Source of the DNA: Calonectria ilicicola
Taxonomy: Eukaryota; Ascomycota; Sordariomycetes; Hypocreales; Nectriaceae
Assembly (NCBI GenBank): GCA_020809705.1
Contig: CP085825.1
Coordinates: 6,882,001 to 6,946,000 of the forward strand
DNA: 64,000 bases
Reading direction: 5' to 3'
Positions 1 to 12,376 of the stretch are shown here, one piece after another. The position numbers and the translations under genes were made by a program. The notes under the pieces were generated by a model, which worked only from the letters and a program-made list of their open reading frames with translations, ran no database searches and had not been told where the DNA came from. Each line of letters opens with the position of its first letter. Position 1 is the stretch's first letter.

Positions 1-1595
1 AGCTCGTCCATTACCGGGAAGTCAAGGAGAATTGAACGATTTTATCTCGCGGGGTGTGATTTCTGAGCACGAGGCAGAGGAATTATACAAGACGTAAGTC
101 ATAAGCCAGCGGTCGGTCGGCAATTCTAACTAATTACAGATTTCATATGTCGCTGAATCATTATCTTTGGGTCGGGTTGGAGCAGACTCACAGCTCCTTT
201 CAGTCAGTGAGAAAGTCCTCTGAACTCCTCACAGCAACTATTCTAGCCGTCACAGCTCTACATATACCCACAAGTGCTGAGACCTTCGACAAATGCTATA
301 AGGAATTTTTGGCACTGATATCCTCCTCCATGTTTTCAAGATATCACAACATCGATGACGTTCGTGGGTTGTGTATTGCAGCCTTTTGGCTCTCTGACGT
401 GTCTTGGAAATTATCAGGTCACGCAATCCGGATCGCGACCGAATTGAGCATTCATCAATCCTTCACCAAGGCATTAGAAGGAGACAGAGAGCATTTTCTT
501 CGTGCGCGATTGTGGTACATGCTGTACGTATGCGATCACCATTTCAGTATTGCGTATGGCCGTCCACCAATGATTGCAGAGTCGACACAAATTCGAGAGC
601 ATGAGCTCTTTCTTGCGTCTCCATTTGCAGGGCCAATTGATGCGAGAATTCTGTCGCAAGTGGCCTTGATGCAGATCCTAACTCGGGTGTACGAGCGATT
701 CGCGGTTCGCCGCCTCCCAGATCCCAACACCATCCGTTACGGCATAAACAGCTCATCAAACGACTCTTCGGTAGACATGCTAGAAGAGGAAGATTTTGTA
801 GATTTGCGAAACTTTAATCTCGAAATCGAGCAATGGCGCATGTGCTGGTATGCACGACAGCGAAGCAATCAGTTTATCGGCACCTTTCCCCCCAAAGGCA
901 TCATTTTGTACAGCTACTTTGCCAAGCTGCAACTCAACATACTCGCCGTAAGAGGAGTGAGCTTAAACTCAGGAAGGCTTTCAACTGAGAGGAAAGAATT
1001 TACAAACATGGCCATTTCGGCCGCAGCGAGCATCTTGACGTTTGTTTTAGAGGAAGACGATATGAGGCGGGCCTTGGTGGGCACTCCGCTCTATGTTCAC
1101 ACCATGATCGCATTCGCTTCGGTTTTTCTCATGAAAGTTGCGACCAAGTGGAATCGAATAATGGGATTCAATATTGAACACAGTTACGTCAATGTCTCCC
1201 ATCTACTCGAAAAAATGATTGTTCTTCTCAAAAGTTCAGTGACTTCGGACCGACATGTTTTACATCACATCGCCAACGGTCTTGAGAAGATGCTAGCCAA
1301 GATGACTGCGGAAGCAAATGAAGAGGAAAATAGAAGGTCCTTGAATCATCAACCAACACAGCAATCGGTGTACCAAAACGCAACTAGTGATGCGACAGCG
1401 GCCCTGGGATTAGGCTATGGGCACCCACAGGTCCCACTACCCGATTCGGGATGGGATCCTTATGCACAGCAAACAAACAACCATGGTTTATTCGGAGAAG
1501 GGTCAACTTTTATGAATGATAGCCTACTATATGAGGCGTTTGGAGCAGAATCTTCAAGCGACGTATATAGTTTCCTCACAAGCCACTTTTCGTAA
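1..1595 (+). CDS. Zn2Cys6-family transcription factor, C-terminal part (5' end outside window)
   Basis: This is the C-terminal regulatory half of a fungal Zn2Cys6 transcription factor; the DNA-binding domain lies before the window. The first exon runs to 93 and is read from base 2. A 46-nt intron (94-139, GTAAGT donor, CTAAC branch at 126-130) joins it in frame to the long exon ending at 1595. The protein has the pattern of the fungal-specific transcription factor domain: an entry helix (GVISEHEAEELYKTF), then the RLWYMLYVCDHHFSIAYGRP block typical of this family. A polar tail rich in Gln and Asn follows. The ATG at 147 is internal, because the exon upstream joins in frame. Targets cannot be inferred. 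The next gene is convergent and its end lies only 76 bp away. Confidence 0.85.
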
Positions 1596-1671
1596 TGGCC
1601 GCGATCACATCTTGTATCGAATTCAATGGGAAAAAAGTAGACTTAAATTATCATCGTCATCAATATCTCAA

Positions 1672-3126
1672 TCATGAATCGTTGACTGACCACCCCTTGA
1701 CTACCTCATACAGGGTGTCGTTTGTGCCTACATTTCCAGGGAAGACAACGTAGGGTAAACCAGGCCATTTGGACTCTGGTTCATCGCAGCGCCAGAGGGG
1801 AACACCAGGTGCCGCTTGGCCAACGATCAATGCCCTCTTCATTCTTAGACCCTTCGTAGCCATATCTGAAGAGGTAATTCCGCCCTTTGCAATAACGTAG
1901 CGAGGCTTCTGCTCCAGCTTCTGAAGGAACGAAACCAGAACTCGGGCGACGGTTGATCCAATATCCAAGCTCTTGGCCTCGTCATCTCCGATAATTAATT
2001 CGCGACTTGTCATGACAAGCACGTCTTGGCCCCGCTTAATCTCCCTCTCGGCTGTGGCAAGGGCATTTGCGACCTCGTTTTCTGCAACTTCTAGGGACTG
2101 GAGCAGCTTTCGCACGTCGAGCACGATGCTGGTGAGCTTGTCGCCAGACCGGGTTCGCAGTGAATCGAGCTGTGCCGTAGTCTTGGGCACATAGGAGCCT
2201 GCAATTATTAAGCCACCGACGCTTCCTGAGAGCCCGAGTTGGGTGGATGAAATGGGAGGGATAGGCGGGATTGCCAGGCGTGCGGACACAAATGCCGCAC
2301 CTGTCCTAAACAGGAACCGCTTCCCAGACTCTGATGCCTTTAAAATTGCTGCAACGACTACATCCACATCCTCATCGGCAGCGGCATTGATGACAATAAC
2401 TGGTCGATTGCCATTGACCTCCTCGGTCAGCTGCTTCAGAACTCCTTCTACTCCGCCAGTTCGGATGGTGTCCAGGCTGATGGAAGTGATTCTCTCTTTG
2501 GGTATCGAACCCTTTGTCTTTTCCACGACATAGTCTCTCAAATTGGAGCTCTTGTAGCCGAAAGTGGCATCCTTGGCAAATGGTGTCTGGGCTGCTGGGA
2601 GTAGCTTGTCGCCTTCTTGCACATAGTGGACGTCGCCAATTGTGTATCTACCACCCTGCAAAAAGAATGGGCAAAGGACCCAAGCATCCGCAGCGCCTAA
2701 AACCTCTTCTGCAACCTCAGCCTCGAGAGGGAAATGTCCGCGTAGGGTGGAATCACTGCGCAGCACAATCTCAAAAGCTGCGCCTGTCTCCTTGGATGCT
2801 GCTTTTAAATTGGTGCAAATCTCGGTAATGAGCGCACGGGCTTGTGGCGGGTGTAGAGCCCGCGAATTAGTGAGAATAAAGAAACCGCTGCCATTCTTTG
2901 TCTGCTTGAACTCATCTACCAATCGGGGAACATCCCATGCGGTAAGAATGTGAATGTCATGGCATGTCTGTGTTCCTGTAGGGTCATCATCAAGAACGAC
3001 GAGAATTGGAGCCTTGCTGGACGGTCTCTGGAGCTCAGCCTTGATCTGCCCCCGCAGGTCCTTGCTTGGAGCCGGGGGGAGGGATTGGAGGGTTGAATCC
3101 CGATCAAGGACCTTATCGGACGACAT
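1672..3126 (-). CDS. Four-carbon acid sugar kinase family protein (DUF1537 / OtnK-DtnK type)
   Basis: A single-exon gene for a 484-residue protein of the four-carbon acid sugar kinase family. Known bacterial members phosphorylate 3-oxo-tetronate or threonate-type acids with ATP during catabolism of four-carbon sugar acids. The N-terminal substrate domain carries the LDDDPTGTQ motif (about residue 45) and SDSTLRGHFPLE (about 125). The C-terminal nucleotide domain has AKGGITSSDMATKGL and ends with FPGNVGTNDTLYEVV, matching the family's Gly-rich phosphate loops. Length and domain order are full. No signal peptide is visible, so a cytosolic enzyme is expected. Partner enzymes (a dehydrogenase, an aldolase) that accompany bacterial members are not seen next to it. 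The exact substrate is unknown. Confidence 0.88.
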   Translation of the reverse strand: MSSDKVLDRDSTLQSLPPAPSKDLRGQIKAELQRPSSKAPILVVLDDDPTGTQTCHDIHILTAWDVPRLVDEFKQTKNGSGFFILTNSRALHPPQARALITEICTNLKAASKETGAAFEIVLRSDSTLRGHFPLEAEVAEEVLGAADAWVLCPFFLQGGRYTIGDVHYVQEGDKLLPAAQTPFAKDATFGYKSSNLRDYVVEKTKGSIPKERITSISLDTIRTGGVEGVLKQLTEEVNGNRPVIVINAAADEDVDVVVAAILKASESGKRFLFRTGAAFVSARLAIPPIPPISSTQLGLSGSVGGLIIAGSYVPKTTAQLDSLRTRSGDKLTSIVLDVRKLLQSLEVAENEVANALATAEREIKRGQDVLVMTSRELIIGDDEAKSLDIGSTVARVLVSFLQKLEQKPRYVIAKGGITSSDMATKGLRMKRALIVGQAAPGVPLWRCDEPESKWPGLPYVVFPGNVGTNDTLYEVVKGWSVNDS

Positions 3127-4026
3127 TTTTTCTTTATTAAGGTGCAGCTTTTGCTGGTGTATTGACTAAATTTTCACAGTGGCACTGCTCCCTTATAATT
3201 CACGCCTTGGAGGGGAGGGAGCTCACTGCGGGGTAGGCCAGGGATGATGAGACCAGCACTGCAGAAGAGCACCACAGCGAGGACAAAAGCCAAGTCTGCT
3301 AGTAAAGTACGATAAAAGACAATGCTCCATACGTACACATATTCCTATTAGCACATAATGTTATTAGCTGGCTGAGCACCAAGACAATCCTTGCTCGGTC
3401 TCCCGGCCGAGTGTGGAGCTCCGCCCCTCAGACCGATAGCTACGGCTCATTTTCCGAAAAGCCGGGCAGCATCCGACGCGGCATTTGACCCTTGCAAACC
3501 AGTGCGTTTTCCGACAAAGCTGCTGCCCCGCGTTTTAGAGGAAAGCAAAGCAGGAGTGCATATAAGGAGGGGGCAGCTATTTGGTCCAACAAACGAAACC
3601 ATTGCATCAATGCATTGTCTTGTCTCTTTGATCTACTGTGTGAACACAGTGAGTTAGACAAAAGATCAATGGCAGCGAACAGGCTGGAAGGCGCCCATAA
3701 TCGCAATCCCTTATTCACGAACTGGAACAATGAATCACTACGTGAGGACACCTCGTGATACCATCTTTCATAGAGGAGAATAGAACAATGTCAATGAATA
3801 AACTCATGTAATACAATGTGTAATTGAAACGCGATCTGTTGGAGTATAAATACTCGTTTGCTGAGCCCGTTTGTTGGTGGAAAACGTTGTTTGCACTCCC
3901 CGCATCCCCACTTGCATTTCCCCAGGATCTGGTCTCGAGTCTCGAGTCTCGAGTCCCAAATCTTCAACCCCACCCAACTTTTACATCTACGTCATAAAGA
4001 CAAAGAAGCCCCCAACCTCTGCAAAA
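3127..4026. other. Intergenic region with divergent promoters
   Basis: About 900 bp with no supported gene. It holds the promoter of the kinase gene on the minus strand and, on the plus strand, a TATA-like TATAAATA at 3845-3852. Another TATA-like stretch lies near 3558. A short tandem repeat, three copies of the 7-mer TCTCGAG, lies at 3933-3953. Open frames here are short and show no family resemblance. Confidence 0.5.
3933..3953. repeat. Tandem 7-mer TCTCGAG x3
   Basis: Three perfect head-to-tail copies of TCTCGAG. They lie in the putative 5' leader of the small gene starting at 4027. Each copy holds a CTCGAG palindrome, so the tract could bind a dimeric factor or simply be a slippage product. 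Confidence 0.7.
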
Positions 4027-4362
4027 ATGCCCGATTTCCGTCGTCTCTTCTGTATCCTAAAATGCATAGTCTGCATTTTACCGACTCCACGCCCACATCA
4101 CAGATCGCCGACACCATATCCAGCACAATTTTCTAGGCATAGCTGTGACGACGAGCTCCGTGATGCAGATCCCCTTCTAAGCCAAGAGAAGGAGGGTTCG
4201 AATCAATATGGAGGCCCAATGGCTCAGTCACGAGGCAATGTGGCAACTTTTTCTACCATGAAAGAAGCCTCTTCGATTTCAAGGTGCACTGGGATCCGTC
4301 GCAGGCAACGTTTATCTGGGGCCTATACAATCATCACCGGAACACAGGTTCATTCAGGTTGA
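4027..4362 (+). CDS. Small hypothetical protein
   Basis: A 111-codon frame that begins MPDFRRLFC. The start has a good fungal context (CAAAAATGCC) and lies 175 nt after a TATA-like element. The N terminus is Cys-rich and hydrophobic (residues 7-18), followed by a His/Pro-rich stretch and a polar tail. I recognise no domain. The frame is open further upstream, but the ATG at 4027 is the only one with good context. It may be a small membrane-associated protein or a chance frame. Without homology the case rests on promoter position and start context only. Confidence 0.33.
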   Translation: MPDFRRLFCILKCIVCILPTPRPHHRSPTPYPAQFSRHSCDDELRDADPLLSQEKEGSNQYGGPMAQSRGNVATFSTMKEASSISRCTGIRRRQRLSGAYTIITGTQVHSG

Positions 4363-5996
4363 TTTTCAGGAATTCCAAAGTTTGGAAATAATGCTAGTCA
4401 TGGTAGTTCCAGGACTTTTCCTTTTGTCCCCATATATAAAGACTGTTTCCCCCCTCAAACACTGCAATAGAATGAAGTCATTCACATGATATTTTTCTCA
4501 AAACATAATCACCTTTCAACCAGATTCCACAATCGCAATCACTTAGTCACCTGCGTTGTCTTTTCATCAATCAAGCAATGCTTTTCGCATAATACCCTTC
4601 AATGGGGAGGAGCAAATCAGAAAGCCAAAGTTTTATTTAGGTTCAATTCATACAATTCTATTTGCATGTTTATCCCAAACCATGTTGGTCTATTATTTTG
4701 ATGTATCTGTAGTAATAAATATCTTGAATTCATCTTACTCCCCGACTGGTCGCAAGTTGACCCAGAAATCTTTCGGTCTCATTGTAAAATACCCGGTTTG
4801 CTCTGGATACTCAGTGCTTGTTGCTTCAATACAGAAACGAAACATCAGCGCTGATATAACTCTTTTCATCTTGAGCATTACTTGATATTTACCAATGCAC
4901 CCTCCAGATTCACCATAAAAGGACAATATATAGTATGATGATGGAGCCCCTGCAAATACGCTCTGTGAACTCGGCTCATCTTTTTCATTTACCTGTCTTT
5001 CTGGTCGGGACTTGGTTGCATAAGAGCCCAATACTCTAACATTGTCTTTGTGGCTGCATGGTATGTGATAAGAGATGTCAATGCAGGTATTTCCCCACCA
5101 GCTATGAAAGCGTCACAGACCGCCCTTTGGATGTTTTTGGAAATAACTTGCCCAAACGACAAAGGCGCTTGTAACACACTTAGTTCATGCCATGACACGT
5201 CTGACTTGCCTTGTCACGTATCTGGCTAGATTTTCTACCTATCTCCTTGGACTTACACAAAAAAATCCTTCGGGCAATTTGATGGCCATTTATTACAGCG
5301 GGATAGGAGGTATGTATTTGCCCAGTCCTTTTGCTTTTCTTTTTTTACAGTATATACTAATTGATGGCATTCGGGATTATATGGTCATCGTTGCCACGAC
5401 TACTTGCAGGTTGGATTACGTTCGGCGGCAGGATGTTTTACCAAGATGGTATGCCAGTCCAGTGTGGAGAGAAAGGTCCAACTGATCACATGTGTGGATC
5501 CATCATGTTCCAAAAAAACAACAAGCCATTGATGTAGTAGTCGTATTTCTGCTTCCAGCAAATTACCGTTATGGACGACCGCCTTATCAGCGGAAGTGTG
5601 AGGAAAGAATGGCGAGCCTCAGTCATCTACCACCGTTTTGAGTTGTCTCGATTTTTACTCTAGGCTCATTATGCCTTTCCTCTCCTATCGAATGATTTGA
5701 TAAAGGGTGGGTTCTAGGGCCCTCGACTTTCAACAGTACTTGATAGCATGCAGGTCATGGCTTCGACAGGAGGTGGGGGGAATTCGACCCAGATACTGTG
5801 AATAAATATCACAATATCAATCTCATACGAATGATAAATCAATTTAATTCCAATCTCTGTAACATATTTCGTCTTTGGTGGCTTAGAACAATCCCCGCAA
5901 GCATCCGACGTAAATTCAATCCTTAGGTTCGTCACCCACTAGTCATGATGCCGCTTCCGGCCAGCATCTTAAAACATAAGTTAGCCCAGATTTTAT
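4363..5996. other. AT-rich region, possible decayed coding remnant on the minus strand
   Basis: About 1.6 kb without a convincing gene. On the minus strand two overlapping frames, 5198-4989 and 5031-4735, read like ordinary protein (for example AFIAGGEIPALTSLITYHAA and YYILSFYGESGGCIGKYQ). A good splice donor (CAG|GTAAAT at about 4991) lies at their junction, but no in-phase acceptor was found. They may be a degraded gene or chance frames. I recognise no family. The rest is AT-rich with no visible RNA gene. Confidence 0.35.
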
Positions 5997-8400
5997 TTAC
6001 AACAGCGCGTACTTCCACTCACATGTGTTGGCAGTCCTTAGTCTCAAGTCTTGATGGGCTTCTGGTAATCTCTTAACTTGGACGGTATTTGAGATAACAA
6101 CGATCGAATTCGGATCAGACGGTGTGAAAAGGATAGCAAAGTACTTATGGCCCGTCTTGACGTTATTGAAAGTGCATTGGTCCAAGGAATTCTCTTCTAG
6201 ATCTTCTTCTTTGCATGTCCCTCTCTGAGGAAACTCATGTCTCCTCGGGTTACTTCCCTTCAGGCAAGGGGTTGATGACGGACGAACTAGAGAATTATTC
6301 GTTAGAGATCTCATCAACGCCTCCAATACACTTTTGAGTAGTTCAAAAATACGCACTGTCTTTTGCGACAAAAACATGACGCAAATGTGAGCAATTATAT
6401 CCGTCGTGCAACTGGATTTTCACTTGAGTGGTAGCATTCCATGAACTGTTGGGGTTCAATGAGCACAGAAGGCCAGATCCTGTCTCGTCAATCTTCAAAA
6501 CGAAACTCTTCTTGAGCTGTGTATATTCAAACAGTCTTTGTTCACAGGTCTCCATTCCTCTCTTCCGAATCCAATATGCCGAACTTAATTCTTCGTGGTT
6601 GACCTTGTCACTCAACACATCCTCGAGAAGCTCGGAGAACAAATGTCGAGTTGAATATAGTAGAAGCTCTGAGTCGGGCGGATTTCCCAACATCATCGTC
6701 ATATCCCAGCTCAGTCGACCTCTGGAAAGCACTCTTTCGTGTACCATTAGGCATTGCCTACTGCTATCATACAGCGTATCGACAGAAGGTTGTACTGGTA
6801 AAATAAATTCCAGTACCATTGCTTCGGTCTCCTGACAACCTTTTAGGCACCCCTGTAGCAACCGACGAGCCTCGCTAGCAAATAGATCCTCGTGCAGTTC
6901 AGTAGGTCTTCTGTTCATGAAACGCCGATGGTGTTCCTGTTTGGCTGTTCTGGCCAATCCATATTTCTCCAATAGCTCCCAGTAGTCTGATGACAACTGG
7001 ATACCGGTGCGATCTAATCTGGAAATCATCTCTTCTAGCCGATTGTTCTATGACTGCTTAGGTACCGAGTTGTCAATGCAGAGAAGGATAAACCCATGGC
7101 TGGCGTCCTTACCCGGGCTTTTTCTTTGATAGAGTAGTACCACTCAGTGGTATCCGAAAAAAGGTGGTTCTTGAGTTTGGTTGCCATCCCAATACCCATC
7201 AACTGTTTTGCAATGCAAACATCAGCATACTCGGGTTCTGAGGCTAACAGCATTTCATTCAGATGTACAACGCAATCCGGGTTTCTGTCAAGCACATTTT
7301 CCTATATGGCAAGAATCCCCTTGCATTCGTCAGGAAGGCTTCTGAACAGACGTCTTCCTGCATCAAGTACCCCGGTGCGAAAGTTATAGCCATATTTCAG
7401 AGGCTTTCCTGAAATACTGTTAGAGTCCGATTTTGTTGGCCGAGAGAGTAAAATACTCTTATGATAAAGGTTCCCACGAAGAAGAGGTTTTATGATGATA
7501 TCGCCTTGAGGACTGCTCAACATTCCTTCATCCGCTCCCTGTTGCAAAAAAAAGGGCTGATTTGCACCAATCGTTGAAATCTGCCAGGATAATATTAAAC
7601 CTCAGGACGTGGTGGCCGAATTCATCATGCCCGCGAGGGGGGTTTCCGCCAATAATAAATCTAATATCGGTAGTTGCAGAAGGAAAAAAAGGAATTTTGT
7701 CGGATACAAGCCGCATCCCAAGCTTTCGTTCAATATTGCGGATATCCACAAAGGCTTTTGAATCCAATACTGCCTGTAGCCTCCCAGGCTTAGAAAAGTC
7801 AAAAGCCCAAGAAGCTCCACCAGAAATGCAGCTCACCGCATGGTTTTGGTCACGGCTCAAAAACAATGAAGTAGCTATATTTAGGCCTTCTCCAAATTCG
7901 CCGATCTGGTTCCCAGACTCAGCCTTGCTTGTAACTCCAAGGTCGAGATGCCATGGTTCAAGCATGGCACTCCGGTTTGTCAGCTCGACAAAGCCCACCC
8001 CATTTTCGAGTTCTGAAAATGAAATGTAACCCAGGTACTCCACACCATCCGCTCTCGGGTTCGGGACTTTGTAGACAATGTAAGTTTTGTCGTCCTTAGC
8101 TAGCTCCTCACGCACAGCGCTGAACTGATCTTCAGAGAGGCTGAAGGACTCAATGATTCCGTCTCTCCTAGACGAGTTTCTCATGTTAGCAGAGAATTTT
8201 AGCCCAAGATTTGAGGCATACCAGTTTTGCACAAGCTCTCGGAAAGCTTCCGCAGCGCCCCATGAAGCATCCACAGACGGAACCGGCATATTGAATGTAT
8301 GACGGCCAGTGGTCAAATCCAATGCAGTCGCAGATTCCTCATGATTTGGAGGAATTAAATTCGTAGAGCTAGCGCCATCATCGTCGATGCAAGCGTCCAT
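5997..8400 (-). pseudogene. Bergerat-fold (GHKL/histidine-kinase-like) ATPase protein, reading frame broken
   Basis: A minus-strand gene for a protein of about 750 residues with a GHKL ATP-binding fold. The N box is EAFRELVQNW (residues 51-60), the G1-like box is ENGVG (132-136), and the G2 lid motif is GEFGEGL (167-173). A fungal-type extension follows with RGNLYHKSILL, KYGYNF and PEYADV blocks. Two clean introns are visible: 7112-7048 (GTAAGG..CATAG) and 6356-6287 (GTGCGT, CTAAC branch, TAG). Two lesions break it. One is a T8 run (plus 7546-7553) where seven T would keep the frame. The other is an in-frame TAG at 7304-7302 where the family probably has Trp. Splicing could hide either (69-nt GTACTT..ATATAG at the second), but both would delete conserved sequence. 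A further GTGAGT donor near 6023 may replace the last residues. Function is unknown. Confidence 0.7.
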
Positions 8401-11400
8401 GTCAATTCCCTTTCAAATGGCCTCTGACCAATAGTGCAATAAATTCGGTTTAGATTTTGGTTAACGAAGAGTGAACGAAATCGATGCATGCAATAGGCAA
8501 AGAAAAAGGAGTAAAATGAACCAAGTTCTTAACCGGTAAAATTTATAGACAAGCAGAAGAAAGCAGGTTGTTACCTGTTGCATGTGGTGTTGATTCAGGG
8601 CTGCTCACGATTACGTAAGCACATTTTTGGCAACCGCCCTCACGGGCAGCTGTTGACAGTTGTTGCTATTCTTCGACTTTTTTTTGGCAACAGATCAGTG
8701 CTATTTAATTTTCGTATATCACATGCCACATTCCCAATGACATGAGACGATCTGAACCGCCCAGAACATTACACTTTCTTGGCAAAGTGCCCTATAGCAT
8801 ACGTTGCTATTTGCCAAGGAAAACTCTATCTCATTCCGCATGAGCTGCTAGCCCTATCGGTAGAATATGTCATGCGTTTATGGTGTGCAAAGGCATAAAT
8901 TACAGAGCTCCCTTCCAGATCTACCCAATCTTCCCAGGTGATACCAATATGAATCCAACCGGTTTTGTTCACGGGCCACTGAGGAAACGCACGATCTCAT
9001 CGGTCCGGGAAACATTCTCCGATCGGTCCCATGTCCACCGAAGCGCCGATTCTCCAGTCCCAGTGTTTCACCAGGATCGGGATTTGCGGGTTTTCATCAA
9101 TCAACATAAAGTTGTAGTCGGGTGAGAGATGGTCTGTGTCTTGTTTCAAATCATGACGATCATCTCTGCTACACATTGACTAGAGATGACTTCTTTTAAG
9201 GTAAAGAAGTTCCCCACAGACCCTGTTGGAGATCGTTAATCTGAACCACCCACTGTAAATTTACGTCACCGGAATACCTGGTAAAGGCGTTAAACAAAAA
9301 CACCGGGTCCAGTCACTCTCGCAAACCCCCCAGTAAAAGGGTTCACTCCGTTCCTCAAGCACCTACCAGATCCAGAGGTGCTTTCCAACATTCCGTTGCC
9401 AATTTGACGAAACTTTACGGCTCGACCCTGTATGACACAAATATCACCGACGGTGATCTTTAGGGGGCATGCTGCCGTCAGAGTTGTGCATAAAAGTGTT
9501 CAAAAATCAGCACTAGGTGTGTGGGCGAGAGACTGGCAATTTTCTGTCTCATTGTATGGTCAATATTCAAGAGGCTACCAAAGCTACACCAAATAACCCG
9601 CCCAACTTGTAAAGCCGATTGCATATTTCAAGCCCTGTACCGCGATCGCTCGCACCACTGTTTCAGACTCTTTCTAGAAAATGGTCTAGGGATGCGGGAC
9701 TGCCGAACCAGCCCGAGGTGCCTCGGGTGCACTGACATGAACAACTGCGATTGATCTAGGGCCGTTCCCTACGTCTGTGCCACGGCCGACTACAATGGCT
9801 TCTTTGAGACGATCGGGTGCTTCAGCAGACAATGTCGCTATGGCGATGGAGCGAGCGTTACCATCCATGAGATGAGTCGTCCCGTTCAATTCCATTTTAC
9901 AGAGGATGATAGCAATTGCGGATATTGTTCAAAATTTCCCGACTGAGTAAAACAGCTATACCAATACATGTGCTGAGATTATCTAGATCAACTGCTGAAG
10001 AGGGAACAGAGGATGAGGGGATTGGGAATTTACCAAAAAGATCTGATGTTGGAATTTTCCGAGAATCTAAATTTACCCTATACTTACGAAGCACACATAC
10101 AAGCAAAATAGTTGTGTTGACTGCAAGCTATGACTTGACACTGAAACATGAGTTGGTGGTCTCATCTGATTGGGATTGTGTCAATCTTGAAGGAACGCTA
10201 AAAATTAGGGGCACATGATGCGTCGGGAATTTTCCACCACATTTTAGCAACCATCAGTTGTGGCGCCCAACTCACCATTTCTACCACCTTGACGGATTTT
10301 CCGTCTCCTCATTTCACTAACCAAGAAAAAAAGATAGCTATCCGACCTTAAGGCATTGATAGTTTGCATTACGTGAGGCTAGCTACGGCACGTGTGCGCT
10401 TCTAGATTGAGTGCAGGGTAGGCGAATTTGTGAATGGGAGGACTTGGCGGGGCAAATTTTAGAGACTTCAAGCTAAGGTGGAGGGCCTGTCATGTCAACA
10501 AGGTTAATGCGGAATGGGCTGGAGGGGCTCATTCGGCCATCCCATCTAGCGATAGCCGAGGCTTGTGGTTGTCGCACGCGGATTTGCAAATTTAGCAGTG
10601 GCCCCATGGATGATGCCGCGCGCGCCCCCCTCGCACCCTTCGCACCTCTCGCGTTCGCACAGACAATGTGGCTGGTGGCTGTGTGGGTGTGGCGTGGCTT
10701 AGCCTGCCAGGAACCAGGCTAGAAGCACTTGTCCACTTCCCGCCGCGATGGTCTTGTGTTAGATGCAATGCCAGATGGCAGATGCTGCTTTTCAGGGGTT
10801 CAGTGTGTGTGTGACCGGGATGTGGTCGGGAAGTTGGAAAATCCCGACTGGGGGGGCTCAGATGGTGGTGTTGCGCTTGTCCAACTGCCACTACCGAACA
10901 ACTTGTCTTCTTTTTGGTGGTGCCCCAAACGTGCGTCAGGCTCTGCGACGCGCCGACCTGATGGATGAGACGGGCATGCTCATGCTCGTGCTTGAAGCTG
11001 TGATTGGGCTTTATCTATCTATCATGGCGCACCACTTTCCAGAACGGGTTTTTCGTGTGTAAAGACGTTAAACTAGTCGGTTTCCCGAATGTTTTGGGCT
11101 CAGGACATTCGGAGGACGGCGAAAAGAGGCTGCTCTGTAAAACCGAATCCGAACCACCGACTTGCAACCCTAGCGTGCAGCCCCGGGACGGATCTCGCGA
11201 CCGCCATCTGCATCACGCCTCCCTCCCTTTTGAATACGGGTGTGCTAACTAGTTAGTCTGTAGGGCCAACCGGGAGGGTTGATCTCGCTGGGCGACAAGC
11301 AGGCATGGTGCGGAATTGTCTGCGCACCACCGAGATCCACTAGTCACCGGAGCCTTACGTACCAACAACCAGCTGTTGGGAGCAAGCAAGCTTAGATCTA

Positions 11401-12376
11401 GCGGGTAGACAGGCACGTAAGCTTCGGCGCGAGTCATAGATATATGATTGGCCATCCTCATTTTAACGAATGATGGCTCCGGGGCTCTCCAAACAAGGTT
11501 TGTCAGCTCCTTGTCCGGGGGCCATTTAGAAACAGCCGACTGTTGTGGCTGCTCGTCCCCCGGCACTTGGGCGCCTCACCACACACGATGCGGAACCATT
11601 GGGCGTGCTGCAGTGAGTGGCGCGGCCAACGGTTCTGGCGCCGGCCATGGCTTTCCTTCCTCGCAGGGATGGTGCCCGGTAGTTAGTGCGAGGGGGAGAG
11701 CTGTCTAGTCTATGCTGTTGTGTTGTGTTGTGGTGGTGTGGCATGGTGGTATGTCGCCGTGGGGAGCAGTTGGTTGCATAGAGGACCCAAGGCAAGTCGT
11801 ATTCCTAGTTCTAGACCTCCCGGGCCCTGGCCCCGGACAGTCAAACGTCACCCGCTGGCCACGGCGCCCCTCCCCCATGTTCCACATCGCGCGACTGGGG
11901 GGGCATTCAGCTCGCGACCTGGGGTTGTAAATAATGGGGAATCCTACAAGGCCATTGTCTAGCTGGCTCAGGGTCTAATGTCATCAACGTCGTCTTTCAG
12001 TCAGCCACCGTCCAGCTTCGGCAGTCGTGCCCGCACGCTATGCGCCTTGTGGTTGTGGTGCCAGTTCATTCATCCATCAATCTGGGCCCCAAACCAAAAA
12101 CCCTGCGCTCAGATCACGTCGAGGAGGCTTGCATGATTCCACAGCCCAGCAGGGAAGATGCCGTTGCACGAACGAGCCCGTGAGGGAGCAAAGGCCATGC
12201 CGCTCAGGCACTGGCCGCCCTGCACACACACATCCATCTCCATCTGTCTACTGTAACAGTAACACTCGCCCGCTGCACCCGTCAAGCTGTCAGCATCTCT
12301 TAAATACCCGCGGGCTGCCCCCACTCTTGGCCCTGACGATGCTCTCGTCACCTCTTCGACACGGGTCGTCCTCATC
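8401..12376. other. Long region without recognisable genes
   Basis: Nearly 4 kb. The first half (8401-10400) has mixed composition. The second half (10400-12376) is richer in GC, with G/T runs near 11710-11745, and probably includes a long promoter and leader for the membrane protein gene at 12377. One minus-strand frame, 9895-9686 (69 codons, MELNGTTHLMDGNARSIAIA...), has protein-like composition but no family I recognise and no visible partner exons. No tRNA, rRNA or repeat array was seen. Confidence 0.5.

Noticed and set aside
3440..3751. 103-codon minus-strand frame in the kinase promoter region
   Set aside because: No start context, domain or splice partner supports it.
4190..4206. GGGTTCGAATC, resembling a tRNA B box
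   Set aside because: No matching A box, acceptor stem or T-arm pairing could be found around it.
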